Shown piece by piece: positions 25,264 to 33,088 of a stretch of 40,793 nucleotides of DNA; position 1 is the stretch's first letter; each line of letters begins with the position of its first letter. The notes beneath the pieces were generated by a model, which saw nothing but the letters and a program-made list of their open reading frames with translations, was not told the origin of the DNA and did no database searches. The stretch is from JAHELQ01 sp965603365 (GTDB lineage Bacteria; Acidobacteriota; Aminicenantia; UBA2199). Position numbers and translations under genes: made by a program. The DNA is taken from assembly GCA_965603365.1 (NCBI GenBank), contig CBFDCR010000043.1:1-40793 (forward strand), given 5' to 3'.

Positions 25264-27207
25264 CTATTCCGGGGAGAGGGTGGCGGCCCAGCCGCCGCCG
25301 GGGGCCAACTGGATTTTCAGGCGGTTGTCCCGGGTAACCGGTCTGACGGTTCTCCGGTAGTCGCCGGCAAAGCGAGAGGCATTGGCGCCGTCCTGGAAGA
25401 TTTCGGCTGCATAATTACCGGGGTCAAGGAAAGAAAAGTCGAGGCCAAATTCCCGCGGCTGCCCGTCGGCCATGGCGCCGATGTACCATCTCTCTCCGCT
25501 CTTGCGGGCCACCACGATATAATCGGCCACCTTAGCCTCTATTACCCTGGTCTCATCCCAGACCGTGGGCATCCCGGCAATAAATGCCGTACACTCCGGT
25601 TCCCTGAGGTAGTGGGACGGGCTGTCCGCCAGCATTTGTAGGGGGCTCTCGTACACCACGTACATGGCCAACTGGTGACAGCGGGTGCCCATGCTCATGG
25701 GCCGCTTGAAGATGGCCCGGAAATTCTCCTTCTGGGCATTGATCATGGCCCCGGGGGTGTAATCCATGGGACCCGCCAACATGCGGATAAAGGGGATGGT
25801 GACATCATGTTCCGGTGTCTGTCGGTCTGTCCATTTGCAGTGCTCCAGGCCCCGCACCCCTTCGCGGCTGAGGACATTGGGATAGGCCCGCCGCAGTCCG
25901 CAGGGCTTGGTGCTGCCGTGGAAGTCCACCACCATCTTGCGCTCCGCCGCGGCCCGGGCAATCTTGTGGTAGAAGTTGACCATCGGTTGGTCGTCCCGCT
26001 GCATAAAATCCACCTTGATCCCCTTCACCCCCCACTCTTCAAATTGGGCCAATGCCTCTTCCAGTTGATCGTCTAAGGTCTTCCATACCACCCAGAGTAT
26101 GACCCCCACGTTTTTTTCGTTGGCATGGGCCATAATATCTTCCATGTCGATGTCGGGATTGATATCCAACAGGTTACCCAATTTATACCAGCCCTCGTCT
26201 AAGATGATGTATTCGAGACCGTATCTGGCGGCAAAATCGATATAATATTTATAGGTGGCGGTATTGATGCCCGCCTGGAAATCCACGCCAAAGATGTTGT
26301 TGGCGTTCCACCAGTCCCAGGCCACCTTGCCCGGCCTGATCCAGGAGGTATCCTTAATTTGCAGAGGCTTTGCCAGCAGGAAGGTGAGTTGATTGGTAAT
26401 AAGCGCCCCATCGTTCTCCCCAACAGCCAGCAGCCGCCAGGGAAAGTCCCGGCTGCCGTCGGTTATGGCCAGGAAATCGGCGTATTCGGTTACCGGGACG
26501 CTGCGGTCGTTTTTCTGTTCTACTTTTAAGGGGTAGCCCGGGAGTATGCCGGTTAACGATGTGCTGCCGCTGCCGGTGAGCCACAGCCCGGGGTAGTCTT
26601 CTAAATCCGCCTCGGTCACGGCCACCTTGATGCCCCCCTCTGCTTCCACCAGGACCGGCAGGCTGCCCATCTGCTTTGTCGATAGGTTACTCAGCGGTTG
26701 GTGAATATAATACCTCTCGTTGTGGGAGAAGAAGCTCTCCTCTTCGGGAAAGTAGACGTCGTAATCCCCGGCAAAGCAAAAGGTTGCCTGTTCGGCCATT
26801 ACCTTGATTTTACCCTTTAAGCGGGTGGCGAAGCGGTAGGCCGCGCCCCCGTTGTAGGCCCGGAAAACCAGGTCGTAGTTTCCCCTGAAACGGAGCCTCA
26901 ATTCATTATAGTGTTCCCGGATAGTCCTGCTCTTTTGCCGGATCACCGGTTGGATAACCCGGTCGACGGTCTGCCGTCTTGCCCGGGCCAGCCGGGGCTT
27001 TTGCCCCAGTACCGTCCCGCGCTCCAGGGTCAGGGAGATAGGGGAGGGCAGCAGCAGCGGCTTCGACCGGTAACCCAGCGAATACCGTATATTCTCCCCG
27101 ACGTCGATCTTTAATTCAATACCCCCGTCCGGTGACAATAAGCGATATTCCTCACCAGACAACACCATAGCCCCCAACAGGACCAGCCAAATAACCCATC
27201 GTTTCAC
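25264..27207 (-). CDS. Secreted GH97 glycoside hydrolase, retaining alpha-galactosidase type
   Basis: 647 residues with a signal peptide (1-18); GTG start at 27207 with AAGGAG upstream. N-terminal beta-sandwich (about 20-290), catalytic barrel (about 300-560) and C-terminal beta domain. Family phrases: VAWDWWNANNIFGVDF, YIILDEGWY, GVILWVVWK, VKGIKVDFMQRDDQ, VVDFHGSTKPCGLRR, SREGVRGLEHCKW. Asp400 in IKVDFMQ occupies the place of the nucleophile in retaining GH97 alpha-galactosidases (BtGH97b type); inverting SusB-type alpha-glucosidases lack it and use glutamates as base. Retaining alpha-galactosidase is therefore predicted (inference). It would remove alpha-galactose from plant or microbial glycans in the periplasm. 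Confidence 0.9.
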   Translation of the reverse strand: MKRWVIWLVLLGAMVLSGEEYRLLSPDGGIELKIDVGENIRYSLGYRSKPLLLPSPISLTLERGTVLGQKPRLARARRQTVDRVIQPVIRQKSRTIREHYNELRLRFRGNYDLVFRAYNGGAAYRFATRLKGKIKVMAEQATFCFAGDYDVYFPEEESFFSHNERYYIHQPLSNLSTKQMGSLPVLVEAEGGIKVAVTEADLEDYPGLWLTGSGSTSLTGILPGYPLKVEQKNDRSVPVTEYADFLAITDGSRDFPWRLLAVGENDGALITNQLTFLLAKPLQIKDTSWIRPGKVAWDWWNANNIFGVDFQAGINTATYKYYIDFAARYGLEYIILDEGWYKLGNLLDINPDIDMEDIMAHANEKNVGVILWVVWKTLDDQLEEALAQFEEWGVKGIKVDFMQRDDQPMVNFYHKIARAAAERKMVVDFHGSTKPCGLRRAYPNVLSREGVRGLEHCKWTDRQTPEHDVTIPFIRMLAGPMDYTPGAMINAQKENFRAIFKRPMSMGTRCHQLAMYVVYESPLQMLADSPSHYLREPECTAFIAGMPTVWDETRVIEAKVADYIVVARKSGERWYIGAMADGQPREFGLDFSFLDPGNYAAEIFQDGANASRFAGDYRRTVRPVTRDNRLKIQLAPGGGWAATLSPE

Positions 27208-27299
27208 TTTACACTCCTTCTCTTTCCCAATTTTTTCAATGTTTCTTATTTATTTTAGAGAGAGATGAATTTAGGTTTTGCGTCCCCTGACCTTCGTTT

Positions 27300-27536
27300 T
27301 CAGTGATGGTAACAATCCTGGCGTAAGTCCCGGATATAGGTGTCCACATCTATGTTCCTATCTTTCCATATCCCGTACACCGCTTCCATCTTTCGTATCA
27401 TCTCCTCTCTTCTGTCGCTCATTCGTCTCCGGATGCTCTCTCGAATAATCTGGGAAATCGTTTTTTTCTGGATTTTACTCTCCTGTTGCAGGAAATCAAA
27501 CGTCGTATCGTCAATATAAATTTGCGTTCTCTTCAT
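27300..27536 (-). CDS. Orphan VapB-like ribbon-helix-helix antitoxin
   Basis: 78 residues from ATG 27536 (GGAG seven bases upstream). N-terminal ribbon-helix-helix MKRTQIYIDDTTFDFLQQES, KKTISQIIRESIRRRM; C-terminal tail GIWKDRNIDVDTYIRDLRQD, the usual end of VapB antitoxins that dock on a PIN toxin. No PIN gene follows: the next gene downstream codes for a propeller protein. It is probably the survivor of a decayed vapBC pair. A strong promoter lies upstream. Confidence 0.8.
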   Translation of the reverse strand: MKRTQIYIDDTTFDFLQQESKIQKKTISQIIRESIRRRMSDRREEMIRKMEAVYGIWKDRNIDVDTYIRDLRQDCYHH

Positions 27537-27566
27537 CTGCTTCTCCATGTAACGATGTATGTATAA

Positions 27567-27595
27567 ATTATAATACACAATCGTGCGCTTTTCAA
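27567..27595 (-). promoter_or_regulatory. Promoter of the orphan vapB-like gene
   Basis: On the minus strand: TTGAAA (27595-27590), 17-base spacer, TATAAT (27572-27567). Confidence 0.75.
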
Positions 27596-27641
27596 GCAGG
27601 AACAAAAAAAGATTCGGGGGGTGAGGGGCAGGGAGCCGCCG

Positions 27642-28625
27642 TTATATGTTTTCCAGGTGGATTTCCCACATCTCGTCGTCCTGGTTCTCCTTTAAATAAT
27701 AGTATCGATTGCTATGGATCGTGAAGAGATCATCGGCATCGGGTAAAAATATCTGTTTAAGTGTTTTGCCCCGGAGGTTTAGGATGACGAATTCCACCTG
27801 CTGGTTCCCGGTTTTATTGGTCTGAACATAAATTTTTTCATCGGTCACCACAAAACTTTCGATGGCCGGGAAGTGGGCGGGGAAATGGATCTTGTTTTTA
27901 ACCACCTCCCAGTAACCGGCTTTTTCAGCCGTTCTCTTCGCTTCGGCTCTTTTTGTTTGTTTCACCGATTTAGGGATGGGAATTTTTTCATACTCTTTGT
28001 CGATTCGATACAGTCTCTTCCCACCGGAGTCGAAGACCTCGATGACGAATCCTTCCGCCGGTTCGGCAATAAAGATCTTCTCCCCGTACACACAGAAGCG
28101 AGTCCGGGGTGCCACCAGCCACATCTCTTTGGCGGGCTGCGGTAGTCTCAGGCGGTAAAGTTCTTTTCGTCTGGATAAATTTGAATCGTACAGCGATACG
28201 AAGATCGATATATTGCCTTTTTCGTCAAAGGCCTGAAATCTTTGAGACACAAAATTGGGGCCTATCCGTTCCACTACGCCCTTGAAGGGTTTAAAAGACA
28301 GCCTGGTTTCCCCCTGCAGTCTGCCCCCGGTATCGAAATAGAGCAGCTTGTTGGCAGCGGCAGCCACGATGGTGCCGGGCCTTAACTTGATCCTGGGATA
28401 TCCGGGGAATTCACCCGGCCCCTGGCCTTTCCTGCCGATTTGCCGGATGTATTTCATGTCTTCACCAGAAAATTGATGGATGGCCTCTTCATCGGTGATA
28501 TAGACAAATTGGCCATCCGCGGTAATGGCCTCAGGTTTAATAATATGCGCCAATTCTGCCAGTTTTTCCGAAAAAGCGCCCCTGGCCATCAATACCAGAA
28601 CCAAAAGAAATATCCCTCTTTTCAT
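27642..28625 (-). CDS. Exported 6-bladed beta-propeller protein
   Basis: 327 residues from ATG 28625 (GGAGGACC directly upstream; a longer start exists). Signal peptide MKRGIFLLVLVLMARGAFS. The phrase IRQIGRKGQGPGEFPGYPRI is the hallmark of 6-bladed propeller (BF3164/NHL-like) proteins, and repeated strands such as VYITDEEAIHQFS, LLYFDTGG, IFIAEPAEGFVIEVFDSGG and KIYVQTNKTGN mark the blades. The biochemical role is unknown; such proteins are abundant in Aminicenantes and Bacteroidota. No lipobox cysteine is seen. Monocistronic. Confidence 0.8.
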   Translation of the reverse strand: MKRGIFLLVLVLMARGAFSEKLAELAHIIKPEAITADGQFVYITDEEAIHQFSGEDMKYIRQIGRKGQGPGEFPGYPRIKLRPGTIVAAAANKLLYFDTGGRLQGETRLSFKPFKGVVERIGPNFVSQRFQAFDEKGNISIFVSLYDSNLSRRKELYRLRLPQPAKEMWLVAPRTRFCVYGEKIFIAEPAEGFVIEVFDSGGKRLYRIDKEYEKIPIPKSVKQTKRAEAKRTAEKAGYWEVVKNKIHFPAHFPAIESFVVTDEKIYVQTNKTGNQQVEFVILNLRGKTLKQIFLPDADDLFTIHSNRYYYLKENQDDEMWEIHLENI

Positions 28626-28773
28626 CGGTCCTCCTTTTTCCCATGATTCTATTATTACCACAAAAAAAAATAATTTTCAAGCAGAGAGAGTGTCCCCAAT
28701 TTTTTTTATCCTCTACCACCGCAGTGATTGCCTTTTGACGCACCGGCCACCTTTTCCCGGTGGTGACATAGGT

Positions 28774-29172
28774 TTACCAGAGGATGCGAAGTCCTGACCC
28801 TTTGTAATCGGACAATCGCCTGTCTTTTGACACCAGGACCAGGCCGTTGTGAATGGCCTGCCAGGTAATTAATCGATCAAAAGGGTCTTTGTGGGGTTTA
28901 CAGGGGAGTTTATGAAATGAGGCAACCTCTTCGGCTGTTATCGGCAGGATCTCAAAACCGGATTCCCTCGTCGCTGCCGGTAGTTCCTGCGGCGAAATAT
29001 TTTCCAATTCGATTTTCCCCAGTGCGTATTTTAACGATATTTCCCAGTAGGAGATCAAGCTTACGTATACCGAATTTTTTATATCGCCTATGGCCTCTTT
29101 TGCCTTTGACGACAGTTTTCGACTATTAAAAAGAGTCCATAACAGCGTGTGGGTGTCGAGCAGGCAGTTCAT
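28774..29172 (-). CDS. vapC: PIN-domain ribonuclease toxin (VapC family)
   Basis: 132 residues with the four PIN acidic residues: Asp6 (LLDTHTLLW), Glu44 (SYWEISLK), Asp96/Asp99 (HKDPFDRLI) and Asp117 (LVSKDRRL). VapC toxins cleave tRNA or rRNA with Mg2+. It overlaps its antitoxin by four bases. The antitoxin is Phd-like rather than a VapB of the AbrB or RHH type, a common swap in PIN modules. It looks intact. Confidence 0.93.
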   Translation of the reverse strand: MNCLLDTHTLLWTLFNSRKLSSKAKEAIGDIKNSVYVSLISYWEISLKYALGKIELENISPQELPAATRESGFEILPITAEEVASFHKLPCKPHKDPFDRLITWQAIHNGLVLVSKDRRLSDYKGSGLRILW

Positions 29173-29408
29173 GACGACAGGAGTTCCTCATCGGTTATTT
29201 CAAAGTCTTTTTTTATAGAAAAGGAGGCTCTGGCTTCCAGGATGCCCAGTTTTCTTTTTTTACCGCGGCGATATTTTTCAAAGGGAATCAAAACCGCGAT
29301 CCGTTCCTTTTTTTTCCCAAAGCTCACCGCCACTTCTTCACCCTGGCGAACCTCTTTAATCACTTCGGAAAAGCTCTTTTTAAATTCACCAACACTTAAC
29401 GTCTTCAT
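29169..29408 (-). CDS. Phd/YefM-type antitoxin of the PIN toxin
   Basis: 79 residues, MKTLSVGEFKKSFSEVIKEV, EEVAVSFGKKKERIAVLIPFEKY: a Phd/YefM N-terminal DNA-binding fold with a short acidic tail. The -10 box ends six bases before the ATG, so the transcript should start at or next to the start codon (leaderless or nearly so); AGGAG sits within those six bases. The stop overlaps vapC. Autoregulation is expected. Confidence 0.88.
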   Translation of the reverse strand: MKTLSVGEFKKSFSEVIKEVRQGEEVAVSFGKKKERIAVLIPFEKYRRGKKRKLGILEARASFSIKKDFEITDEELLSS

Positions 29409-29414
29409 GCTCCT

Positions 29415-29443
29415 ATTATATTTCTAACCTGTCAAGTTGTCAA
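29415..29443 (-). promoter_or_regulatory. Consensus promoter of the Phd-vapC pair
   Basis: Minus strand: TTGACA (29443-29438), 17 bases, TATAAT (29420-29415), matching both consensus boxes. A second TTGACA repeats eight bases further on. Only six bases separate TATAAT from the ATG. Confidence 0.85.
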
Positions 29444-29483
29444 GAAAACCACCCCATATTTTTCCCCATCCCCAGGTTTGTGT

Positions 29484-29766
29484 TTAGGGGCTGCCGGTTT
29501 GAATAAATAGGGGATGAACCGTGACCCCGGTGCCGGTGTCACCGTAGTCTACCTCATAGATACGCCGGTTCTCTTTATCGATACTCTCTACGAAAGTCAC
29601 CAGGAAAATTTCATCAAGTCCCAGTTGTTTGCCGTACCGGGCGGCCTGGTCCAGGGCATCCCGGTAACCGGGCTGGTCGGTGAAACTCTTTAATTCGATG
29701 CCGTAAGTGTTGTCCCGGTAGCGGATGAACAGGTCGATTTTACCATGGCGAGGGAGAAGGGGACAG
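29484..29766 (-). pseudogene. 3' fragment of a PD-(D/E)XK nuclease-ATPase gene
   Basis: The conceptual product has KIDLFIRYRDNTYGIELKSF, a PD-(D/E)XK core (Asp and Glu-x-Lys), followed by ALDQAARYGKQLG and LVTFVESIDKENRRIYEVDY, and a TGVTVHPLFIQTG end. From memory this is the C-terminal end of AAA ATPase proteins with a nuclease-like tail. Nothing N-terminal belonging to such a protein precedes it: the frame runs back into the end of the AAA_14 gene in another register. It looks like a remnant joined to that gene. A short expressed protein cannot be ruled out. Confidence 0.55.
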
Positions 29767-30954
29767 TCAAGGATGAACGGTAATAACGCCAGGGAGATCT
29801 TGCCAGGGTATGGCCTTTGAATTTTTGTAAACAGTCGCTTCCGAACTGAGACTAACCAGGAAACGTTCACTTTGAGGAAATAGATTGGAAATACGCTCCA
29901 GGGTGGAAAAGAATTTGGTTTTCAGGGTACGGGACGATTTTATCTCAAAAAGCTTATGATGGCGACCATAGTCAAGCACAAGATCGACCTCGTTATGATT
30001 GGAATCCCGATAAAAATAGAGATCATACAGGAGGTTATGATTTATTTTGTGTTTTAAAACCTCCATGATAATGAAATTCTCAAAAATTGCGCCTGCTGCC
30101 GGGCCGGACTGAAGTGTCCCGGCATCCGGATACTTTAGAAGAAAAGCCAGGAGCCCCGTATCTGTAAAATAAAGTTTGGGACTCTTGATCACCCGTTTGC
30201 CGATATTTTTGAAATAGGGGCGCAGTAGATAAACGATCCGGGTAGTCTCCATGAGGGAAAGCCAATTCCTGGCTGTGGTATGACTGATCCCGCAGTCTTT
30301 TGCCACCTCGTTGAGGTTGAGTATCGAACCACTCCGGGTTGCCAGCAGCTCCAGGAAGACCTGGAAAGTATGTAAATCTTGAACAGACCTTACCTGGCGA
30401 ATGTCACGCTCAATGTAGCTTTGAATATATGAACGGAAAAAGCTATGTAATCGGACACCTTGAACAGCAGGGTCCGGGAAAAATCCTCTCATAATCATCT
30501 CAAAAAAATCCGCTGTTGTATTTATCTTTACCACTTCACGGATTTCTTCATACGAAAATTCAAGAAGTTCATATATGGCGGCTCGACCCGCCAGCGATTC
30601 GGAAACGCCTTGCATGAGAGGGAAAATCTGGGAACCGGTCAGTATGAACCTTCCATTTTGATCCCGGTTTTTATCCACAAGTATTTTGATGTAAGGAAGG
30701 ATTCCCGGGATATATTGGACTTCATCGATGAGCATTTTTTCTCCGCCTCTTTCCAGGAATAGGATAGGGTCTTCGACAGCGGTTTTTCGGGCGAAGGGAT
30801 CATCCATCGTAATATAGGTATAGTCCGGGAAGAGCATTTTTAGCAAAGTCGATTTGCCGGTCTGTCGTGGTCCCGTTAAAATAACCACCGGGAACTCAAC
30901 TGCGGCGGTGAGAATCTCGCTTCCTATAGCTCGTTTAAGAAAGATCTTTTTCAT
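29767..30954 (-). CDS. AAA_14/DUF4143 ATPase
   Basis: 395 residues from ATG 30954. Walker A GPRQTGKST and Walker B MLIDEVQYIPG lie in the AAA_14 half (about 1-170, with RFILTGSQIFPLMQGVSESL); the C-terminal half has the DUF4143 winged-helix and nuclease-like fold (LNEVAKDCGISHTTARNWL, KLYFTDTGLLAFLL, FENFIIMEVLKH, DLYFYRDSNHNEVDLVLDYG, KLFEIKSSRT). These proteins are common and of unknown role, often scattered with TA genes. A TATAAT ends six bases before the ATG and there is no ribosome site, so a leaderless transcript is likely. A 3' nuclease-domain fragment abuts its end and a relic of its 5' end lies at 31984-32027. Confidence 0.88.
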   Translation of the reverse strand: MKKIFLKRAIGSEILTAAVEFPVVILTGPRQTGKSTLLKMLFPDYTYITMDDPFARKTAVEDPILFLERGGEKMLIDEVQYIPGILPYIKILVDKNRDQNGRFILTGSQIFPLMQGVSESLAGRAAIYELLEFSYEEIREVVKINTTADFFEMIMRGFFPDPAVQGVRLHSFFRSYIQSYIERDIRQVRSVQDLHTFQVFLELLATRSGSILNLNEVAKDCGISHTTARNWLSLMETTRIVYLLRPYFKNIGKRVIKSPKLYFTDTGLLAFLLKYPDAGTLQSGPAAGAIFENFIIMEVLKHKINHNLLYDLYFYRDSNHNEVDLVLDYGRHHKLFEIKSSRTLKTKFFSTLERISNLFPQSERFLVSLSSEATVYKNSKAIPWQDLPGVITVHP

Positions 30955-30960
30955 ACAAAG

Positions 30961-31009
30961 ATTATACACCAGATTATGTAAATTGCAATTTCAAATTTCA
31001 ATTTACATA
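30961..31009 (-). promoter_or_regulatory. Promoter with operator-like inverted repeat for the AAA_14 gene
   Basis: Minus strand TTGCAA (30988-30983), 16 bases, TATAAT (30966-30961). The inverted repeat TATGTAAATTG (30975-30985) and CAATTTACATA (30999-31009) overlaps the -35 region, a good place for a repressor. Confidence 0.6.
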
Positions 31010-31114
31010 AGAATTCGCTCGAGCATTTACTTTATTTACTTTGCCTGTCACGGTGGCCCAACTGGCCCCCTAAATTCTATCACACGCGTCCCCGGTTAGT
31101 CCCAAAATCGAAAA

Positions 31115-31435
31115 TTACGCTGCATATAAAACCTCGCCATCTTTTGCATAATCCACCAGGAAAGAATCGCTGGTTTCCCACTCATTTGGAGTAAAAGAGA
31201 AGGCTTCAATTGGTTCGAAAATTTCGTAAATGACCTCCGAAAGTAAATCGATCCGTTCCCAATAACTCATTGAGGCAAAATCATCGGATATTACAATGAC
31301 ATCAATGTCACTACCATCACGATGATTCTCTTTTGCATAAGAACCAAAAAGTATTATTTTGCGGATTTTTACTTTTTTGCTTTCCAATATCGTTCTAAAG
31401 CGTTCGATGATTTCTAAAACTGTGCCTTTATCCAT
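31115..31435 (-). CDS. MNT-type minimal nucleotidyltransferase antitoxin
   Basis: 106 residues with the NTase signature GSYAKENHRDGSDIDVIV (Gly31-Ser32, Asp43 and Asp45). In HEPN/MNT systems the NTase neutralises the HEPN ribonuclease, in studied cases by adding AMP units to a tyrosine near its active site. Its start overlaps the HEPN gene by 22 bases. GGTGA seven bases upstream serves as the ribosome site. A second HEPN/MNT locus lies at 33089-33513. Confidence 0.88.
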   Translation of the reverse strand: MDKGTVLEIIERFRTILESKKVKIRKIILFGSYAKENHRDGSDIDVIVISDDFASMSYWERIDLLSEVIYEIFEPIEAFSFTPNEWETSDSFLVDYAKDGEVLYAA

Positions 31436-31794
31436 TTGATCACCTTTCTACCCTTCTTAAGCATATCCTGGACAACATCTTTCGTATATTGTTTTTTTAA
31501 TTCTTCCAGGTCTTCAGGATAGCGGGTAACAATACTTGCAGAATTTATTTTTACGACGAATTTACCTTCATCTTCTGGAAGTTTTATTTTTATTTCATTT
31601 GCCAAAGATATGAGGTTATGAGTTTTGGGAGGAACTTCTTTCAATCTTTCATAATAAAGTCCTTTTAAGGCCTTTTCTATAGAAAGGTGGCACATAAAAA
31701 CCGCATAAAAGTACCTGCCTCCTTTGAACATATAGGATGCGGTACTCATATCATAATCAGCTTGCTTCATCCACTGCTTTGTCTTTTTGTCCAC
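31414..31794 (-). CDS. HEPN-domain toxin of a HEPN/MNT pair
   Basis: 126 residues from GTG 31794 (GGAGG four bases upstream). Helices: WMKQADYDMSTASYMFKGGR, FYAVFMCHLSIEKALKGLYY, THNLISLANEIKIKLP and a C-terminal DMLKKGRKVIKWIKAQF. The AEKALK-like helix and overall size match HEPN proteins. The usual RX4-6H catalytic motif is not obvious: the only Arg-His combination is Arg27 with a His nine residues on. Activity is therefore uncertain, and the pair may be of the non-RNase HEPN type. A strong promoter precedes it. Confidence 0.82.
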   Translation of the reverse strand: MDKKTKQWMKQADYDMSTASYMFKGGRYFYAVFMCHLSIEKALKGLYYERLKEVPPKTHNLISLANEIKIKLPEDEGKFVVKINSASIVTRYPEDLEELKKQYTKDVVQDMLKKGRKVIKWIKAQF

Positions 31795-31809
31795 ATTTCC
31801 TCCGCCATC

Positions 31810-31838
31810 ATTATAATACAGATCGTTTATTCTATCAA
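31810..31838 (-). promoter_or_regulatory. Promoter of the HEPN/MNT operon
   Basis: Minus strand TTGATA (31838-31833), 17-base spacer, TATAAT (31815-31810). Confidence 0.75.
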
Positions 31839-31888
31839 TCCATCACTCGTTTGAAAAACAGCTTTTAACATCTTTACACCGACTTCCC

Positions 31889-31924
31889 GGTAAAGGCTGG
31901 AAATTCGCCTGTCCCCAAGTCTTA
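31889..31924. repeat. 36-bp dispersed repeat (GGGGACA family), copy 1
   Basis: Identical to 33753-33788; an 18-base core also lies at 35249-35266. On the minus strand it reads through GGGGACAGGCGAATTTCCAG. Its size and dispersal suggest a REP-like element. Confidence 0.8.
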
Positions 31925-31983
31925 CCTTGAACTTGCTCCTGCATGATACGTTTCCGGAGGGCATCTTTGATGGTCTCATATTC

Positions 31984-32027
31984 GAAAGATCTTTTTCATG
32001 TAGCGATTATACACCAGATTATGTAAA
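31984..32027 (-). pseudogene. Relic of an AAA_14 gene 5' end and promoter
   Basis: 40 of 44 bases match 30939-30982, the start and -10 region of the AAA_14 gene. On the minus strand it holds TATAAT six bases before ATG and codes for MKKIFRI and a stop, so only the first codons survive. The rest of 31795-32097 holds the HEPN promoter, the 36-bp repeat and the promoter for the next TA pair. Confidence 0.65.
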
Positions 32028-32040
32028 GTTAAGAAAAGAG

Positions 32041-32069
32041 TTGACCGAAACGCATAATTGGCGTATATT
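32041..32069 (+). promoter_or_regulatory. Promoter of the 32098 TA pair
   Basis: TTGACC (32041-32046), 17-base spacer, TATATT (32064-32069). Confidence 0.7.
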
Positions 32070-32097
32070 ATGGGTGTGGTTACAGGAGGTATTTGCC

Positions 32098-32364
32098 ATG
32101 CAGAAAGGTAAGCTAAATATTACATTAGACAACGATTTAATAGAATTTGCCAAGAATTACGCGAAATATCAACGAACAACTGTTTCTGAAATTTTTACTC
32201 AATTTATCCTGAACCTGAAACGTTCGAAAGAAAGCGAACCTACCGACTTAATAATGGCTGACCCGGATTTCCGGGAAAGCCTTTTGGATACCATTTCGAG
32301 AATCAGGTCCGGTGAGGTAAAATGGCACTCGTACAACGAGGTATTTGATGGAAGTTCTCTTTAG
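32098..32364 (+). CDS. DUF6364-like ribbon-helix-helix antitoxin
   Basis: 88 residues from ATG 32098 (AGGAGG upstream). KLNITLDNDLIEFAKNYAKY followed by RTTVSEIFTQFILNLK is a ribbon-helix-helix of the DUF6364/ParD-like type; the tail (FRESLLDTISRIRSGEVKW, YNEVFDG) should bind the toxin. It overlaps the RelE-like toxin gene by 17 bases. Confidence 0.85.
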   Translation: MQKGKLNITLDNDLIEFAKNYAKYQRTTVSEIFTQFILNLKRSKESEPTDLIMADPDFRESLLDTISRIRSGEVKWHSYNEVFDGSSL

Positions 32365-32665
32365 TGATTCTTTCAAAAAATCCGTGAAAAAACACGCGTC
32401 GATAAAAAAACAAATCCGGGAAAAAGTAGATATGATTATAGAAAATCCCATTCCTCCTGGGGAACCGTTGAAAGGTAATTTAAGAGGATATTACAGTTGC
32501 CCGGTCCGGAAGAATTTCCTTATCATTTATTTATATTGTAAAATATGTCGGAAAAAAGGCGATGACGAAGTTGTTCTTTGCCGCGATTGCGATGATTGTG
32601 CGGACGAAACCGTCAAATTTGTCGATATAGGCCCCCATGATCAAGCCTATGCGAAAATAAAATAG
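32348..32665 (+). CDS. RelE-family toxin with a cysteine cluster
   Basis: 105 residues from ATG 32348 (TTG 32345 possible). RelE layout: MEVLFSDSFKKSVKKHASIK, a central PLKGNLRGYYSCPVRKNFLI, and the terminal strand VKFVDIGPHDQAY, where the His matches the catalytic-end position of YafQ-like toxins. Between the last two strands is an insertion with Cys64-x2-Cys67 and Cys78-x2-Cys81-x2-Cys84, which could bind zinc. Such cysteine-bearing RelE variants exist (recollection), but the insertion is unusual for the fold. It probably cleaves mRNA on the ribosome. Confidence 0.85.
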   Translation: MEVLFSDSFKKSVKKHASIKKQIREKVDMIIENPIPPGEPLKGNLRGYYSCPVRKNFLIIYLYCKICRKKGDDEVVLCRDCDDCADETVKFVDIGPHDQAYAKIK

Positions 32666-32681
32666 AATATTTCTTTTTCGC

Positions 32682-32935
32682 CCTGTACCTGGTGTTTGTG
32701 CCCAATACGATGAAGAGAAGGATTTCTGGGGCAGCGGATGCTGCCAGGTCCCGAGAATCGGGATTGATCCAGATGAGTGTCTGGTGCAAAACGCCGGTTT
32801 TGTAACCAAAAAGCCAGGAAATCCCGGGCGCAAGACACGATAACGATTGCCAACAGGGTAAGCATGGTGAAAAAAAATAAAAAAACTCGTCTACCCTCTT
32901 GACAATTACCTTCTAATGGGCGTCCCCATATCTTT
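32682..32935. ncRNA. Candidate structured RNA element, copy A
   Basis: This non-coding stretch aligns over its length with 36812-37088. Two hairpins differ by compensating changes: GCAGC-ggat-GCTGC here against GCAAC-gaat-GTTGC there, and CAAAAC-gccg-GTTTTG here against TAAAAC-attg-ATTTTA there, where the outer pair changes from C-G to T-A. Both copies continue through an A-rich run to TTGACAATTA and end in a GTCCCC block. There is no transposase next to this copy. Strand is not determined. The remainder of 32666-33088 has no gene. Confidence 0.5.
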
Positions 32936-33088
32936 CACGAGCGCGGCGGAAATATCCCTGGGAACCGGGCAATCTACATTTACAGCAGCAGCGTTTGCAC
33001 CTTTGCACGCACGCGACCCTGGTCTTACGTTTTCAAAAAATCAACCTGTTTGCTTGAATAAATGGGAAAGAGATATTATAATGATTGT

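Noticed and set aside
32647..32865. 72-codon minus-strand frame across element A
   Set aside because: The matching region of copy A' has stops and frameshifts, and base changes follow hairpin pairing instead of codon positions.
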